From: Limnohabitans sp. 2KL-1
GTDB lineage: Bacteria > Pseudomonadota > Gammaproteobacteria > Burkholderiales > Burkholderiaceae_C
Assembly: GCF_003063435.1 (NCBI RefSeq)
Contig: NZ_NESL01000001.1
Coordinates: forward strand, 558,001 to 622,000
Reading direction: 5' to 3'
DNA length: 64,000 nt
Part shown: in pieces, positions 20,801 to 28,209 of the stretch
How the letters are laid out: each line of letters starts with the position of its first letter
How positions within the stretch are numbered: position 1 is the first letter of the stretch
Program-made: the position numbers and the translations under genes
The notes under the pieces: model-generated
Told to the model about the DNA's origin: nothing
What the model saw: the letters and a program-made list of their open reading frames with translations, nothing else
Database searches by the model: none

Positions 20801-20990
20801 AACTGACACTGCCGTCGATGCCTTCGTGTTCCAGTACAAAGGCGACACCTACCTCTACAACGACGTGGAGCAAGGCGTGACTGCGGACACCATGTCCTCT
20901 AACGATCTGCTGATCAAGATCGTCGGTACGGCTGGCATGGAAGACGCCGGTTATGAGGGTAATTGGGTTGATTGGATCGCAGCGGTCTGA
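17874..20990 (+). CDS. S-layer-like/surface protein with N-terminal DUF4214-type domain
   Basis: A large acidic protein of 1038 residues, rich in Asp, Thr, Ala and Val, in which I see no cysteine. Residues 1 to about 130 contain two DUF4214-type units (YFGRPADASG at 14-23, LFNRDAEPAG at 65-74). After QTFMLTAGVD (182-191) comes a beta-rich body with GGAGTDTL-type calcium-binding turns. Residues about 269-425 are an Ala/Tyr/Asp-rich, apparently helical insert. The end (FVFQYKGDTYLYNDVE, NDLLIKIVGTA) resembles the C-terminus of the surface protein at 38879-41716. There is no signal peptide, so export by type I secretion is likely. The start at 17874 follows AAGGAGCT. A CRP-type promoter precedes it and a strong terminator follows. 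Confidence 0.82.
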   Translation: MASTTFLQKAYLAYFGRPADASGLITFANVSEAQVIASFSASPESQEFFGSMPLLEQINTIYNNLFNRDAEPAGLLHWATKIQSGELTLAAAAMVILSNAQNSDVTAVANKLAASAAFTAAVDTTPEILGYAGADAIAPARAFLASVTSDPATLTAATKAAALDASVAGVVDAGTHGANAGQTFMLTAGVDQFTGAGERNTIKVWDGVGVGGSNTTNAVTVVGADDVIDGGAGTDTLNWTATVDHNNELVGSFTNIELVNITGADNIGGYNAELVAAYADVDAAQAGVDAADAGVDAAYDVVYQAAYDVDAAQEVLYEFNQYFVWDGGDEYVTELLWYLTTYAGDVYNSLADNEAYDAAIVAGTAGYVTWDGIRAAIVGVINRYEDAYETAYDALYDAEDVRNEAGYVLNVAQDARDNLENLDNDGQIDASFFGGMLTLTHDGEYVDTIELTGDQTLVLTGEDVNGDVYMKKGATVANIVFDGTVSANDFDLYQDGSEGNALDTINVTSSTIESLSLWTYNAAQVNIDIDTAGAVDLYLDSVDVDVAAVIDASASTSDLNVYTDQQDIASITTGSGDDTVTWDAEGVPNDLTIVTGAGSDTVVFDNVLPQSGTLTVELGTDNDTFDGSDMLLTDFAPEITKVDGGAGTDTLMVLMEGFQTEESYIRLTEDFTNFETLVLTQYDDVVNNYSDGLDPVEIDASKLANFTRFVLNGYNDYNDEGPVVFTNVLSTQTVSTQFDWYDGNGGGAVNVTAQGYDVAGADVADINAEHITPVNGGYTHTDWEIYGDNATLSISNNSVEDDEQGAEVEVSGDVATLTLNLDGGFTSGDGYAEVYLYAQDDNFANLTSVTVNGEGASYASISNYDGAALATINATGMDATGLTSDSGWDSDFYYYTENASVVESIQLGDAVDYIGIGYITDGDNNTVYGSNRGNMDTITGFDFENDYVYAGGEDFTLVAEADLVGSTLATILQNLATDTAVDAFVFQYKGDTYLYNDVEQGVTADTMSSNDLLIKIVGTAGMEDAGYEGNWVDWIAAV

Positions 20991-21019
20991 GTTGACTGAA
21001 ATGCCTCTTTGAGGTGAGA

Positions 21020-21047
21020 GGCCCGCACACCGTGCGGGCCTTTTTTT
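21020..21047 (+). terminator. Rho-independent terminator after the surface-protein gene
   Basis: GGCCCGCAC and GTGCGGGCC pair perfectly over nine bases around a 3-base loop and are followed by seven Ts. The Shine-Dalgarno of the next gene (AGGAGAA) begins only about four bases after the T run, so downstream genes depend on read-through or on a promoter inside the surface gene. Confidence 0.9.
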
Positions 21048-21061
21048 ATGCAGGAGAAGAA

Positions 21062-22540
21062 ATGAACGTTGCGACTTGCCTAAACCATGTGGAACCCCAT
21101 TGGGTCGAACTGCCCGCCTTGATGGATGAACATGGCCACGTTATGAAGCGCGGAGCACTACAGTCACTGGTCATGTCCATGGTTCAGCACTTGGTGCAGG
21201 CGGGTGTCAAGCGAGGCGACCTGGTCGGTTTGGCGACACTGGGCCATGACCAATACATCATCACTACGCTGGCCATTGCTGCGCTGGGCGCGGTTTCGAT
21301 GCCCCTCCCCAAATTGCCGCATCTTGAACAAAAGATGACTGGGCATTGCCGATTCGTGATCGGGAGGCTGGCAAACTCTGATCCAAAAGATGATGCTACT
21401 CATTTGGATTTCCCTAACGCTGAAGCTCTCGCCAATCCACCGGCGGTTGAGTCCGTGAAACTGTTTGACGAAGCAGGCCTGTTTCGCATCAGCCATTCAT
21501 CAGGTACAACAGGGACGCCAAAAGCCGTAGCCATCAGCCACGAAGAGCAGACGCAACGCTTGCGACAACGATCTCTGGTGATGCCGATCCAGCCTGGACA
21601 GAGTCTGTTGCTGATGATGGGCTTGGATGCGGAAGTTACGATGACCTACGTTCTGTATGTTCTGGCAAGAGGTGGTGCTTTGATCATTCCCGGTGGCAAC
21701 GGGGGGGCGGAACTGCTCAGAACCTTGGAGAACGCCAGCCCCAACTACGTGCTGTCCTCGCCACATATCTGGGCAGGCGTGGTTCAGGCTGCTTCAGAGC
21801 GTCATTACACGCCAAATGAGTCAAAACCCGTGATTTTTCTCGCCGGAGGCAAGCCCGACGAAGCTACGGTGACCGGGAGTGTCAATCACTTCAATGCCAT
21901 TCTCATGTCTGATTACGGTTCCTCCGAAACCGGGATGCTTTCAGTCAACCGATTCGAAAAAATGGACAAAGCATGGAGCTATGCTGGTAAGTTGTTGCCC
22001 GGCGTGCAATGCGATGCATTAGATCCAGAAACCTATGCAGCATTGCCAAAAGGCAAAGTCGGAATTTTGTCATTCAAGGTGCCGGGCATGGTGAGTCATT
22101 ACTGGAATGCTCCGGAATATGATCGCAGATTTTTCCACGGTGGCTGGTTCAGCACTGGAGATTTAGGTTGCGTTGACGAAAAAGGCTTCTTATTTGTAGG
22201 CGTCAGAGTCAGTCGTATCGTCAACAGAAAAGGTGTCAAATTTGACCTTGACATGCTTGAGAAGTTCTTAACGCAACTGCCGTATATCAAGGAAAATGCC
22301 TGGATCAAGATTGAGCAGATCGGTGTAGAGAAATTGATCTTGTTTGTGGTTATCGACCAATCAAGCAATTCTGCAAAAGAGAGCAAAACCCATATCAAGC
22401 AAGCATTGGGTGAGCGTTATGCGCCGGATCAAATGGTTTTTATTGAAAAGTTGCCGCGGACCGGATCGGGGAAGATTAATCGCGATCGTTTGCTAGAGCT
22501 TATGCAAAGCAGTACTAGCGCTGCTGAGAAGCTGAATTGA
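21062..22540 (+). CDS. AMP-forming adenylate ligase (ANL superfamily), first of two
   Basis: A 492-residue AMP-binding enzyme that would activate a carboxylic acid as its acyl-adenylate. Motifs in order: ATP loop SHSSGTTGTPKAVAISH (about 147-163), DYGSSETG (about 290), STGDLG and RVSRIVNRKGVKFD, and a C-terminal PRTGSGKINRDRL with the catalytic Lys. The ATG at 21062 follows AGGAGAAGA. The acid substrate is unknown, and no carrier protein or thioesterase is seen nearby. It sits directly behind the surface-protein terminator and before a second ligase, which suggests one pathway using both. Confidence 0.85.
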   Translation: MNVATCLNHVEPHWVELPALMDEHGHVMKRGALQSLVMSMVQHLVQAGVKRGDLVGLATLGHDQYIITTLAIAALGAVSMPLPKLPHLEQKMTGHCRFVIGRLANSDPKDDATHLDFPNAEALANPPAVESVKLFDEAGLFRISHSSGTTGTPKAVAISHEEQTQRLRQRSLVMPIQPGQSLLLMMGLDAEVTMTYVLYVLARGGALIIPGGNGGAELLRTLENASPNYVLSSPHIWAGVVQAASERHYTPNESKPVIFLAGGKPDEATVTGSVNHFNAILMSDYGSSETGMLSVNRFEKMDKAWSYAGKLLPGVQCDALDPETYAALPKGKVGILSFKVPGMVSHYWNAPEYDRRFFHGGWFSTGDLGCVDEKGFLFVGVRVSRIVNRKGVKFDLDMLEKFLTQLPYIKENAWIKIEQIGVEKLILFVVIDQSSNSAKESKTHIKQALGERYAPDQMVFIEKLPRTGSGKINRDRLLELMQSSTSAAEKLN

Positions 22541-22564
22541 ATTAAATTACTAAAAGGAAATTTT

Positions 22565-24076
22565 GTGAAAAACTTGACCATTGACCTTTTGGAAACCGCA
22601 GATGTATTTCCAGACAAGGTCGCTGTGACGACCGAAAGCGGCGATCTGACGTACAAAGCTTTACGGTTAGAAGTGGTGGTTGCAGCTGCCCATCTGCGTG
22701 AGGCAGGAATCACCGCCGGCACGGGAGTTGGATTGGCACTGAAGCATCCAATCGATGCGCTGGTGGCCGTCTTGGCTATAGGTTTGATCGGTGCGCGTTG
22801 GATGACCTTCCCCGGACGCGACCGAAAAGAAGCCTTGGTGGCCATGGGCGTGACGCATGTCGTCGCATCAAGCAAAGAGGACGCTAAACCCACAGAAGGT
22901 CTGGATCCACGTTTCAAGTTGCACACTTGGAGCCGCCACCGTGATCCTGAACTTGTCAAGCTCCATGCCGCAGACATCCGTGGTCGAGCACCCTTGGAGA
23001 GTACTTGGTACATGGCCGTGACTTCAGGCACCACGGGCACGCCGAAGATGATGAACCTGAGTTACGCCAACTACTGGGCCCGCAACAAGAAGGGCAAGCT
23101 CACGCACGACTTTGACCCAGTGATCACGTGTAACCTGTTCCCGCCGCTCAGTGGGCCGTGGTTGTCCTACAACCTGCGTACCCTGGCCTTGCAGGGTACG
23201 TTGGTGATGAGCCGAAATTTTGCTTTCCTGCGCCAGAAAAACGTCCAAAAGCTCTTTGGCTCACCCAGCCAGTACGCCAGCTACCTCAAGAGCATTCCGG
23301 CAGATGTGGAAGGCAAGCTGCCGATTGCCCACGTAGCAGGCGCCACCCTGTCCAAGGTGTTTGCACAGCAGATTCTTGAGCGCTTCGAAATCATCCACAA
23401 TTTCTACGGCGGAACTGAAGTCGGCGGTATTGCCCGCAATGTGATCCGTTCTGCCGAGGACAACTTGCGTTGCGTCGGCAGAGTTCTCGAGGGCAACGAA
23501 GTGGAGGTTGTCGATACCACTGGGAACGTTCAGATGCCGAAGACAGTTGGGCTGATTCGTGTCCGCAATAACATCATGGTGCAGCAGTACGCCAATAACC
23601 CAACGGCGACGCAGGAATGCTTCAAGAACGGCTGGTTTTACTCCGGTGATACGGGCTACTTCGACGAATCCGGACTGTTGTACGTCACGGGGCGTGCCAA
23701 TGATGTGCTCAACATTGGTGGTACGAAAGTCGACCCGCACATCATCGACGATGCGCTGACTGCCTGCGAAAGTGTTGCCGAAGCACTGACCTTCAAGGGC
23801 AGCTTCGAGGGCAAGGACAAGCTGGCCGCGCTCATCGTTCCAGTTAAAGGCTCCAGTTCCCAACAACTGCGAGCCGATATTGCGAGCGCGATGAGCGGCT
23901 TGCCCAGACACCAACGGGTCGCTGGCGTGTTGTATGTCAATGATCTGCCGCGCAATGCGAACGGCAAACCCGTCCGTGCTCTGGCGCAGAAGTTGGCGGC
24001 TGGCCACAAGTTCCTCAGCGTCGCTTTCAGCGAGCCAGCACCTGCTGACCAAGAACACGGGCAAACGGTGCATTGA
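22565..24076 (+). CDS. AMP-forming adenylate ligase (ANL superfamily), second of two
   Basis: A 503-residue AMP-binding enzyme, clearly different in sequence from the one upstream. Motifs: TSGTTGTPKMMNLSYANY (about 157-174), FYGGTEVGGIARN, YSGDTGYFDESGLLYVTGR, NDVLNIGGTKVDP and, near the C-terminus, PRNANGKPVR with the conserved Lys. GTG at 22565 follows AAAAGGAAATTTT at good spacing. Two ligases in a row may act on different acids or in sequence; the substrate cannot be read. Confidence 0.85.
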   Translation: MKNLTIDLLETADVFPDKVAVTTESGDLTYKALRLEVVVAAAHLREAGITAGTGVGLALKHPIDALVAVLAIGLIGARWMTFPGRDRKEALVAMGVTHVVASSKEDAKPTEGLDPRFKLHTWSRHRDPELVKLHAADIRGRAPLESTWYMAVTSGTTGTPKMMNLSYANYWARNKKGKLTHDFDPVITCNLFPPLSGPWLSYNLRTLALQGTLVMSRNFAFLRQKNVQKLFGSPSQYASYLKSIPADVEGKLPIAHVAGATLSKVFAQQILERFEIIHNFYGGTEVGGIARNVIRSAEDNLRCVGRVLEGNEVEVVDTTGNVQMPKTVGLIRVRNNIMVQQYANNPTATQECFKNGWFYSGDTGYFDESGLLYVTGRANDVLNIGGTKVDPHIIDDALTACESVAEALTFKGSFEGKDKLAALIVPVKGSSSQQLRADIASAMSGLPRHQRVAGVLYVNDLPRNANGKPVRALAQKLAAGHKFLSVAFSEPAPADQEHGQTVH

Positions 24077-24097
24077 TGCGAATGACCAGACTCAGCC

Positions 24098-24619
24098 ATG
24101 AGTGACTTACAGCGCCTGACCACGCGCTATGTCGAACGCGAAGACAGGATTCGGCTAATTGGAGAGAACGAGGACCGTGGGGTCGTCACCTTATGGCTGA
24201 CGCAGCGTCTGGCCAATCGGATCATCGGACCTTTGTGCCGGTGGCTCGAGAGCCAGGCGCAGGATTCACAGGCAGCGTCAAAGCCTAGTCCGCGAGTGCA
24301 GCACGAACAAACCTTTGAACAGGAGCGTGCCGCCCAGGCACTGAAACCCCAGCCGCCTGTACAGCCCGAAGGCACATCCACCGAATCCCTTGTGGAGTCG
24401 GTGGATGTGCAGCGTGGCGGCAAAGGTGTGCGGCTGGTTTTCAAGGATGGACAGCAAAAAATCCTGGCGACGCTGACCTTCAGTTCTACTCTGACCCGTC
24501 AATGGATGGCCATTGTGTTGGGTCAATTCAAAGCGGCGCAGTGGCCCCTGGCTGCTTGGCCGCAATGGATGCTGAACGTCGGACGGAGACCGGAGGGAGG
24601 CGAAACAAAATGGCACTGA
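24098..24619 (+). CDS. Conserved-looking protein of unknown function in the ligase cluster
   Basis: A 173-residue protein that I cannot assign. The N-terminal third (LQRLTTRYVEREDRIRLIG, then VTLWLTQRLANRIIGPLCRW) looks like a folded beta-alpha unit. The middle, about 50-90, is Gln/Pro/Glu-rich and probably a linker. The C-terminal part holds beta-type stretches and several Trp residues (RQWMAIVLGQFKAAQWPL). No signal peptide, membrane segment, or Asp-Ser-Leu phosphopantetheine site is visible, so it is not an evident carrier protein. It sits 21 bases after the second ligase and four bases before the oxygenase, so the genes are most likely one operon. Confidence 0.7.
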   Translation: MSDLQRLTTRYVEREDRIRLIGENEDRGVVTLWLTQRLANRIIGPLCRWLESQAQDSQAASKPSPRVQHEQTFEQERAAQALKPQPPVQPEGTSTESLVESVDVQRGGKGVRLVFKDGQQKILATLTFSSTLTRQWMAIVLGQFKAAQWPLAAWPQWMLNVGRRPEGGETKWH

Positions 24620-24623
24620 TCCC

Positions 24624-25238
24624 ATGAAACTCGATCATCTTTTCTCAACGCCGGTCTTTACATTCCATGTCAAAGATGCGGATTCTCTTAATGTCGCCTT
24701 GATCAATGACATCCAGGCGCTACGCGCGACTTCGCAAGGCTTGCAGCGCAGCAACCAGAAGGGGTGGCATTCTGAAAATGATTTCTTCAAGCGTGAAGAA
24801 CCCTCATTTAAGAAACTCGCAGTGGCCTTGATGACTGGCGTCAAGGCGGCCACCCAAAAGCTAGCGCCCGACTATGGTTTGGATAATGTGGACATGCTGG
24901 TCGAGGGTTGGATTAATGTCAATTCAACCGGCGCTTTCAATGTGCCGCATGACCATCCGGGTTATGTGTGGTCCGGTTGCTATTACGTACAGGTTCCGCC
25001 TACTCCGATAGGAAGCAGTGGCGTACTTGAATTCCTGGATCCCAGAACCAATATTGCTGTTTCTGGTTTGTCAAATACGGCTGCTTTTTCGAACAAAGTT
25101 CAGCGCAAGCCTAAGGCTGGACTGTTTTACATCTTTCCCTCTTACCTGATGCATTGGGTGTATCCCAATCAGGAGCAAGATGAGCGTATATCGATTGCTT
25201 TTAATGTTCGTTTCGTCAGGAAGGGCAGTCAAGGATGA
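24624..25238 (+). CDS. Putative 2OG-Fe(II) oxygenase (TIGR02466-like)
   Basis: A 204-residue protein with the double-stranded beta-helix pattern of 2-oxoglutarate/iron oxygenases. Likely metal ligands lie in N-VPHDHPG (His109, Asp110, His111) and in the distal MHWVYPN (His177), with Arg188 in ERISIAFNVRF suited to bind 2-oxoglutarate. The block SGCYYVQVP after the first ligand is typical of the TIGR02466 group. Such enzymes hydroxylate proteins, peptides or small molecules; the target here is unknown. Its place between two ligases and a calcium-repeat protease hints at a modification pathway. Confidence 0.78.
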   Translation: MKLDHLFSTPVFTFHVKDADSLNVALINDIQALRATSQGLQRSNQKGWHSENDFFKREEPSFKKLAVALMTGVKAATQKLAPDYGLDNVDMLVEGWINVNSTGAFNVPHDHPGYVWSGCYYVQVPPTPIGSSGVLEFLDPRTNIAVSGLSNTAAFSNKVQRKPKAGLFYIFPSYLMHWVYPNQEQDERISIAFNVRFVRKGSQG

Positions 25239-25464
25239 CGCTCCATTCAGAATTTTCACGATTCAAAAGCTTGAATGAGCTCATGACAATCGATTGGTTC
25301 AACTGTTGGCGCCGTTTGAAAACTGACCCAAGTGTATTACTTGGATATGTCATGGTTTCGGAATATCAGGATGACTACACACCAAGTGACATTTGGAGCG
25401 AGGGATGACCGATTCCGCAGCTGCCAAGACACCAATTCAATGATATCTAATTCAGTAGTGAAAC

Positions 25465-28209
25465 ATGACCAATACTTTCCGCCCCACCGACGTGCTGTAC
25501 AGCTCGCAATGGCACTTCAGTCAAATCGGGCAGCTGGGGTTTCGTGCGGGTCTGAGCACGCAAGGCATCGAGCGTGTGTGGCGTGACACCACTGGGGTGG
25601 GTGTGGCCGTGGGCATCTGGGATGATGGTGTACAGGTTTCGCATTGGGATCTGAACGCCAACTTTGATGCAACAAAGCGCGTGACTGTGAGCGGTCAACT
25701 CAACACCGGATTGCCTATGACCACGGAGGATGGCCACGGTACAGCCGTTGCTGGTTTGATTGCCGCTGCCCATAATGGCCAGGGCGGCGTGGGTGTCGCC
25801 TTTGATGCGCGCGTGACTCCAGTGCGCATTTTCGGGGGGGCCGATGACATCAACAACGCATGGTCGCGCTACCTGACCACTCTCGACAGTTTGGGGCAGT
25901 TTGACGTGACCAACCACAGTTACGGGGGCTTTCCCAGTTTTTATGCTTACGAAGATGTGTCCAAGTTTGCAGCAGCGTCAGTCAGCGGACGTGCTGGCTT
26001 AGGCACCATCAACGTGAAGTCTGCCGGCAATGACAATGTCGATGGCAATGGCGATGCGCTGGATGCATCGCGTCACACGGTGACCGTGGCGGCACTTGAC
26101 GCCAGTGGCAATGCAGCTTGGTATTCCACTTATGGAGCGCATGTGCTGATTTCAGCGTCTGCAGGTGCGGTCACCACCGATTTGTTAGGCAGCAATGCAG
26201 GCTATGACGGATTGCTGAACGGTGACTACACCGACCAATTTGGCGGCACCTCGGCCTCTGGTCCTGTCACGGCCGGGGTGATTGCATTGATGTTGGATGC
26301 CAACGCAGGTCTTGGCTGGCGTGATGTGCAAAACATACTGGCCTATTCCGCCACGGGCACCGGCAGTATCTATGGCGGCGCTTCTGGTAACGAAAATAAT
26401 TTTTGGAAGTGGAGCGGTGCCAAGAACTGGAACGGGGGTGGATTGCACTACAGCGAAGACTATGGCTACGGCATGGTCAACGCCTTCAATGCGGTACGCA
26501 TGGCCGAAGTCTGGCGCATCCTTTATCCCGTAGCGAGCACCACGTCCAACGAAATGAGCGTGACCACTGGGGCCTTGACAATCAACCGGGCGATTGCCGA
26601 CCTCAACACCCTCAGCTACGCTTTTTCTGTCGCGAGCAATCTGGAGTTGGAGCATGTCAGCCTTACCCTATCCCTCAAACACACGGACTTGACCGACTTG
26701 CGCATCAGCCTGGTTTCGCCAAGCGGCACCAGAATGTCCTTGTACGACGGAACGACTGGACTGAGTTCCACATCGGACTACGGCCTGACTTATACCTTTG
26801 GCCTGGATGGTCTGCGCGGCGAATTGGCAACGGGCAAATGGACACTGGACATTCGCGATGCGGTGCGGCGCGACAGCGGGACACTGCAAACGGTGACCCT
26901 CACGGGCTATGGCACAGCCGCTGCAGTCGATGATGTGTATCACTACACGGACGAGGTGCTTTACTTGCTCACGCAAAACGGACAAGCAGGGCGCATTGCC
27001 CTGAAAGATACCGATGGGGGCGAGGACTGGATCAATGCTTCAGCCATGTACCGCAATTTGCAACTTGATTTACGTCCAGGTCTATCCTCTTTGGCTGGTG
27101 GCACGGCCTTCCTTCGGATCGACAACACAAGCTGGATTGAGAACGCGATCGGCGGCGATGGGAACGACACGATACGCGGTAACACCAACAACAACCTCCT
27201 TTACGGCATGCGTGGCAACGACACACTGTATGGTGATGCGGGCACAGATACGGCTGGCTTTTGGGGCTCGGTGATGGATTACGAGGTCACCAGCTTAGAT
27301 GGCATGACGACCGTGTTTCATCGTGACAGCGGATCCACCGACTGGTTATATGGCTTTGAATGGTTGAAATTCGATGATGTTTTGATGGCAGATCTGTCTG
27401 CACAAACCGAACCAGAACCGCCTGTTCCGCCTCCAGTCACAGGTACCACGGGGGCAGACAACCTCAGCGGCACCGCAGGCGATGATGTGCTGATGGGCCT
27501 GGCCGGCAACGACACACTGCAAGGCAACGCAGGCAACGACATCCTTGACGGTGGCGCGGACAACGACACCATGCGCGGTGGCCAGGGTGATGATGTTTAT
27601 GTCATCGACAGTCGCCGCGATGTGGTGATTGAATTCGGTAACGAAGGTATCGATTCCTTGAGTACAACGCTTGCCAGCTACACCCTGGGCAATGAAGTTG
27701 AAAACCTGTCTTACACGGGCCTTGCGGCGTTCACAGGCAATGGCAATTCGCTGGCTAATTTACTCGAAGGTGGAGGTGGCAAAGACCGACTTTCGGGCCT
27801 GGCCGGTCACGATGTGCTGAATGGTCATGCAGGCGATGACATGCTCATTGGCGGCCTGGGCAACGATTCGCTCCATGGTGGGGATGGCAAGGACATATTC
27901 AGATTTGAGAGCGCGCTCAATGCCGCCACCAACACAGATTTGATAGCCGATTTCACTTCGGGCGTGGACCAGATCCAGCTGGAAAATGCAACGTTCAAAG
28001 CATTGCGTAACGCAGGTGTGCTGCCAGCTTCGAGCTTCGTCCAAGGCATGAACGCATTGGCCAAAGACGCCAACGACTACATCATCTACGACACAACAGC
28101 GGGCAAGCTTTATTACGATGGCGATGGTTCGGGCAAAACACTCCCGATACTTTTTGCAACGCTGACAGGTATGCCATCGCTGAGCAGCACGGACTTCTTG
28201 ATCACCTGA
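25465..28209 (+). CDS. Secreted subtilisin-like protease with P domain and calcium-binding repeats
   Basis: A 914-residue S8 peptidase of the kexin type. The catalytic triad is Asp53 (IWDDG), His91 (DGHGTAVAG) and Ser263 (GGTSASGP), with Asn189 (SAGND) for the oxyanion hole. A proprotein-convertase P domain spans about 355-485. RTX-type nonapeptides (GGDGNDTI, GNAGNDILDGG, GGLGNDSLHGGDG) occupy about 555-590 and 665-820. There is no N-terminal signal and the C-terminus resembles type I secretion signals, so the type I system at 43.8-50 kb is the likely exporter. The ATG at 25465 has only a weak ribosome-binding site. A 226-bp gap precedes it in which I see no clear terminator or promoter. Confidence 0.9.
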   Translation: MTNTFRPTDVLYSSQWHFSQIGQLGFRAGLSTQGIERVWRDTTGVGVAVGIWDDGVQVSHWDLNANFDATKRVTVSGQLNTGLPMTTEDGHGTAVAGLIAAAHNGQGGVGVAFDARVTPVRIFGGADDINNAWSRYLTTLDSLGQFDVTNHSYGGFPSFYAYEDVSKFAAASVSGRAGLGTINVKSAGNDNVDGNGDALDASRHTVTVAALDASGNAAWYSTYGAHVLISASAGAVTTDLLGSNAGYDGLLNGDYTDQFGGTSASGPVTAGVIALMLDANAGLGWRDVQNILAYSATGTGSIYGGASGNENNFWKWSGAKNWNGGGLHYSEDYGYGMVNAFNAVRMAEVWRILYPVASTTSNEMSVTTGALTINRAIADLNTLSYAFSVASNLELEHVSLTLSLKHTDLTDLRISLVSPSGTRMSLYDGTTGLSSTSDYGLTYTFGLDGLRGELATGKWTLDIRDAVRRDSGTLQTVTLTGYGTAAAVDDVYHYTDEVLYLLTQNGQAGRIALKDTDGGEDWINASAMYRNLQLDLRPGLSSLAGGTAFLRIDNTSWIENAIGGDGNDTIRGNTNNNLLYGMRGNDTLYGDAGTDTAGFWGSVMDYEVTSLDGMTTVFHRDSGSTDWLYGFEWLKFDDVLMADLSAQTEPEPPVPPPVTGTTGADNLSGTAGDDVLMGLAGNDTLQGNAGNDILDGGADNDTMRGGQGDDVYVIDSRRDVVIEFGNEGIDSLSTTLASYTLGNEVENLSYTGLAAFTGNGNSLANLLEGGGGKDRLSGLAGHDVLNGHAGDDMLIGGLGNDSLHGGDGKDIFRFESALNAATNTDLIADFTSGVDQIQLENATFKALRNAGVLPASSFVQGMNALAKDANDYIIYDTTAGKLYYDGDGSGKTLPILFATLTGMPSLSSTDFLIT

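Noticed and set aside
24098..24619. The unknown protein as an acyl/peptidyl carrier for the two ligases
   Set aside because: No Asp-Ser-Leu-type phosphopantetheine site and the fold pattern is not a four-helix carrier.
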